DNA from: Vibrio sp. HA2012
GTDB taxonomy: Bacteria > Pseudomonadota > Gammaproteobacteria > Enterobacterales > Vibrionaceae
Assembly (NCBI RefSeq): GCF_002812955.1
Contig: NZ_PFXK01000001.1
Location: 310,001-374,000 of the forward strand
Reading direction: 5' to 3'
Length of the DNA: 64,000 bases
The position numbers and the translations under genes were made by a program. Shown here one piece after another: positions 61,405 through 64,000 of the stretch (positions are counted from its first letter, which is position 1; every line of letters begins with the position of its first letter). Under the pieces are notes generated by a model, which saw only the letters and a list, made by a program, of their open reading frames with translations, was not told the DNA's origin and made no database searches.

Positions 61405-62094
61405 ATGTTTGATATTCTTTATACCCATCCTGATTTTATTCTTATCAATAAACATCCTGACGTTAGTGTCCATAAAGATAATGGCGACATTATGCTGACA
61501 CAGGAAGTCGCTAAAGCCGTTAATGATGAACGTCTTTATCTGGTACACCGTCTGGATAAAATGACCTCAGGCATTCTTTTACTGGCGAGAACTCATTCTG
61601 CTGCCAGTCAATTGTCACAATTGTTTGCCGACCGGAATGTTGAAAAATACTACCTTGCTTTGGGCAGTAAAAAACCGAAGAAAAAGCAGGGAGTGGTCAA
61701 AGGGGATATGCAGCGTTCCCGCCGTGCAGGCTGGAAGTTGCTTCCAAGTCAGAATAATCCGGCTATTACGCAGTTTTTTTCTCTGGCCGGAGAGCCCGGA
61801 GAACGTTTTTTCCTTTGTAAACCTTACACGGGGAAGACACACCAAATTCGGGTGGCACTGAAGTCGCTTGGTTCCCCTATTGTGGGTGACCCGATTTATC
61901 TCCCTTCTGATAAGGCTGACCGTGGCTACCTGCATGCTTACGCTATCAGCTTTACTTATGCCAACGAAACCTACCGTTTTATTTGTAACCCAAATGATTA
62001 CCCTGCTATGGGGCAAAGATGGGCAACAGAGGAGGCCAGGCATGTATTGCAGGAATGGCTTCAGCCGTGGGCATTGACCTGGCCGGTAATTTAA
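61405..62094 (+). CDS. RluA-family pseudouridine synthase
   Basis: This encodes 229 residues from ATG 61405. The catalytic motif HRLDKMTSGILLLART contains the nucleophilic Asp, and HQIRVALKSLGSPIVGDPIY is the second family block. There is no N-terminal S4 domain, so it resembles RluA, TruC and the short RluA-like proteins; the RNA target cannot be assigned. A methyltransferase gene follows within 25 bp, perhaps as a small RNA-modification operon. Confidence 0.93.
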   Translation: MFDILYTHPDFILINKHPDVSVHKDNGDIMLTQEVAKAVNDERLYLVHRLDKMTSGILLLARTHSAASQLSQLFADRNVEKYYLALGSKKPKKKQGVVKGDMQRSRRAGWKLLPSQNNPAITQFFSLAGEPGERFFLCKPYTGKTHQIRVALKSLGSPIVGDPIYLPSDKADRGYLHAYAISFTYANETYRFICNPNDYPAMGQRWATEEARHVLQEWLQPWALTWPVI

Positions 62095-62117
62095 TTTTTC
62101 TGATGGATTTAGTCGTA

Positions 62118-63065
62118 ATGCAACAGGCAGAATTGCAACATTTCTTCTCTCATATTCATACCCAGTTACAACAGGCTCCGGATGAAATTCGACGTTTGTT
62201 CCATGGCCGGGGCAAATGTTGGCCAGGGCTGGAGCAGTTGACCTGTGACTGGCTACAGGGGCAATTGGTTGTCAGTGTGTTTAAGCCGGTGGATGGCGCT
62301 TTTCTTCAGACACTGAAAGCGGGTCTTTCTGCTCTTTCTCAGACAGCTCTGTGGCAAGGAAAACAAGGTCGAGCGATACTGCTTCAACATCGGTATCAGA
62401 ATGGAGCGCCTGCAGAGATTCTGGCCGGTGAGCTTGATGCATCTCCGGTAGTTACTGAGGATGGGTTAAAATTCCAGCTCGAGCTGGGACGTAATCAGAA
62501 TTCAGGGTTGTTTCTTGATATGCGCAGAGGAAGACGCTGGGTTCAGGCAAGGGCAAAAGATAAACGGGTTCTGAATTTATTTGCTTATACCTGTGGTTTT
62601 TCTGTTGCAGCGATTGAGGGCGGAGCAGAAAAAGTGGTTAATGTCGATATGGCCAAAGCTTCCCTGAGCAAAGGTCGGGATAACCATCGCCTGAACGGAC
62701 ATGATACCGGTAAAATCAGCTTCTTTGCTCATGACATTTTCAAATCCTGGGGCAAAATAAAGAAAGCCGGTCCCTATGATTTGGTTGTTATTGATCCGCC
62801 ATCCTTTCAAAAGGGCAGCTTTGCATTGAGCAAAGATTATAAAAAGATTCTGCGTCGGTTACCTGAACTGTTAACAAGCGGCGGCGAAGTTCTGGCTTGT
62901 GTTAACTCTCCGGCAGTCGGTTCTGACTTTTTGGTTGAGAGTATGCAGGAAGAGTCTCCGGGGATTCAGTTTCAATACCGTCTGGATAATCCGCCCGAAT
63001 TTTCTGATCTTGATGACGATTCCAGTCTGAAGGCAATGGTTTTCAAAAAAATGGTCTCTAAATAA
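62118..63065 (+). CDS. Class I SAM-dependent methyltransferase (RlmI-like C-terminal type)
   Basis: The start is taken at ATG 62118; ATG 62103 is also possible. About 315 residues. The SAM-binding Rossmann part starts at about 155 (FLDMRRGRRWV, NLFAYTCGFSVAAIEGGAEK, VVNVDMAKASL) and contains the VIDPPSFQKGSF catalytic/substrate segment, as in RlmI and related 23S rRNA cytosine methyltransferases. There is no N-terminal PUA domain of full RlmI. The substrate is probably RNA. Confidence 0.85.
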   Translation: MQQAELQHFFSHIHTQLQQAPDEIRRLFHGRGKCWPGLEQLTCDWLQGQLVVSVFKPVDGAFLQTLKAGLSALSQTALWQGKQGRAILLQHRYQNGAPAEILAGELDASPVVTEDGLKFQLELGRNQNSGLFLDMRRGRRWVQARAKDKRVLNLFAYTCGFSVAAIEGGAEKVVNVDMAKASLSKGRDNHRLNGHDTGKISFFAHDIFKSWGKIKKAGPYDLVVIDPPSFQKGSFALSKDYKKILRRLPELLTSGGEVLACVNSPAVGSDFLVESMQEESPGIQFQYRLDNPPEFSDLDDDSSLKAMVFKKMVSK

Positions 63066-63114
63066 AAATAACAATAGATAGATTCTGATATCTCACTGAT
63101 TATTAGGAAATAAA

Positions 63115-64000
63115 ATGAATAACTTAGTTAACCGATTTATGCATTATGTCACTTTCGATACACAATCCGATGCGGATAGCCTCTCCTGTCCCAGTACTCC
63201 GGGACAGCTGGTTCTGGCGCAGGAACTGAAAAATGAACTGATTTCTATCGGCTTGTCGGAGGTTACTCTGGATGAAAATGGCTATCTGATGGCTACCTTG
63301 CCGTCTAATGTGGATTATGACGTTCCGGTTATCGGTTTTATTGCACATATGGATACGGCTCCGGATGAAACGGGGAAAAATGTAAGCCCTCAAGTAGTAA
63401 AAAACTATCAGGGTGGGGCGATTCTGTTGGGCAACAGTGGTGAGATGCTATTGCCGGAACAGTATCCGGATCTGGATAATTTGCTCGGGCATGATTTGAT
63501 CACAACGGATGGTACAACATTACTTGGTGCTGACAATAAAGCCGGAATAGCTGAAATAATAACAGCGATGGAACATTTGCTTACCAATACAGATATCCCT
63601 CATGGTGATATCCGTATCTGTTTTACACCGGACGAGGAAATCGGTCGTGGGGCAGATCATTTTGATGTGGATGGTTTTGGTGCTGAATGGGCATATACGA
63701 TTGATGGTGGTTTGGTAGGGGAACTGGAATATGAAAATTTTAACGCCAGCTCAGCTAAAGTTGTTTGTCACGGTGTGAGTGTGCATCCCGGCACAGCAAA
63801 AGGAAAACTGGTTAATTCTATGCTGATTGCCGCCCAGTTCCAGCTTATGATGCCAAAAGATGAAACGCCGGAATGTACGGATGGATATGAAGGATTTTAT
63901 CATCTGACATCGATCAAATCTGGTATTGCAACGACTGAGCTACACTATATTATTCGTGATTTTGAGCGCAGTGGTCTTGAGCGGCGTAAAGTGTTTATGC
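63115..64000 (+). CDS. pepT: Peptidase T (tripeptidase), 5' part
   Basis: The frame starts at ATG 63115 (TTAGGAAATAAA upstream) and runs off the right edge, giving 295 residues of about 410. The M20 metal ligands are visible: H and D in [14 protein letters not shown] in [11 protein letters not shown], the EE pair in [16 protein letters not shown], and D in YTIDGG. It removes the N-terminal residue from tripeptides in the cytoplasm. Confidence 0.95.
   Translation, partial: MNNLVNRFMHYVTFDTQSDADSLSCPSTPGQLVLAQELKNELISIGLSEVTLDENGYLMATLPSNVDYDVPVIGFIAHMDTAPDETGKNVSPQVVKNYQGGAILLGNSGEMLLPEQYPDLDNLLGHDLITTDGTTLLGADNKAGIAEIITAMEHLLTNTDIPHGDIRICFTPDEEIGRGADHFDVDGFGAEWAYTIDGGLVGELEYENFNASSAKVVCHGVSVHPGTAKGKLVNSMLIAAQFQLMMPKDETPECTDGYEGFYHLTSIKSGIATTELHYIIRDFERSGLERRKVFM

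Overview
The window is gamma-proteobacterial DNA, most likely from the Vibrionaceae. The evidence is about 45% GC, Vibrio-type 125-129 bp attC sites, and a thrS-infC-rpmI-rplT cluster followed by pheST and ihfA. About 46.3 kb at the left is an integrated temperate phage. The remaining 17.5 kb is ordinary chromosome.

Prophage (1 to about 46.3 kb; the left end is outside the window). The order is: early genes (unknown protein, VRR-NUC nuclease, Q-type antiterminator, DUF4406 protein, tyrosine integrase, secreted TolA domain III homologue); accessory island 1 (3.6-6.66 kb); lysis genes (holin, SAR endolysin, Rz/Rz1); terS, a lectin-like protein, terL and portal; accessory island 2 (14.7-18.06 kb); scaffold, N4-gp56-type capsid, adaptors, tail fibre, nozzle-like and gpJ-like proteins and ejection proteins; accessory island 3 (32.6-35.5 kb, toxin-antitoxin genes); a 2781-residue virion protein with zincin motifs; and a right-end group with HicAB and a Rha-type regulator. 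The virion set resembles short-tailed 933W/P22-type phages.

Three regulatory layers stand out. (1) The same promoter-plus-terminator unit, which looks like a Q-dependent pR-prime/tR-prime, occurs three times, each time at the right edge of an accessory island, and many other late-gene boundaries also carry an intrinsic terminator. (2) Two Rha-type antirepressor genes each lie behind a C4-type antisense RNA leader. Their seeds and targets have changed together, so each pair appears private. (3) Islands 1 and 2 hold six integron gene cassettes (four near-complete attC sites and two half sites) with no integron integrase. They sit between 20 bp inverted repeats on a duplicated phage backbone, so the phage seems to carry a landing pad for cassettes within its late region.

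Chromosome (about 46.5-64 kb). thrS, infC (ATT start), rpmI, rplT, a hemerythrin-GGDEF diguanylate cyclase, pheS and pheT run on the plus strand. glgC is on the minus strand, followed by ihfA (+), a MetC-type lyase (-) and cardiolipin synthase (-). An NSS sodium symporter, an RluA-family pseudouridine synthase, a class I methyltransferase and the start of pepT (all +) complete the window.
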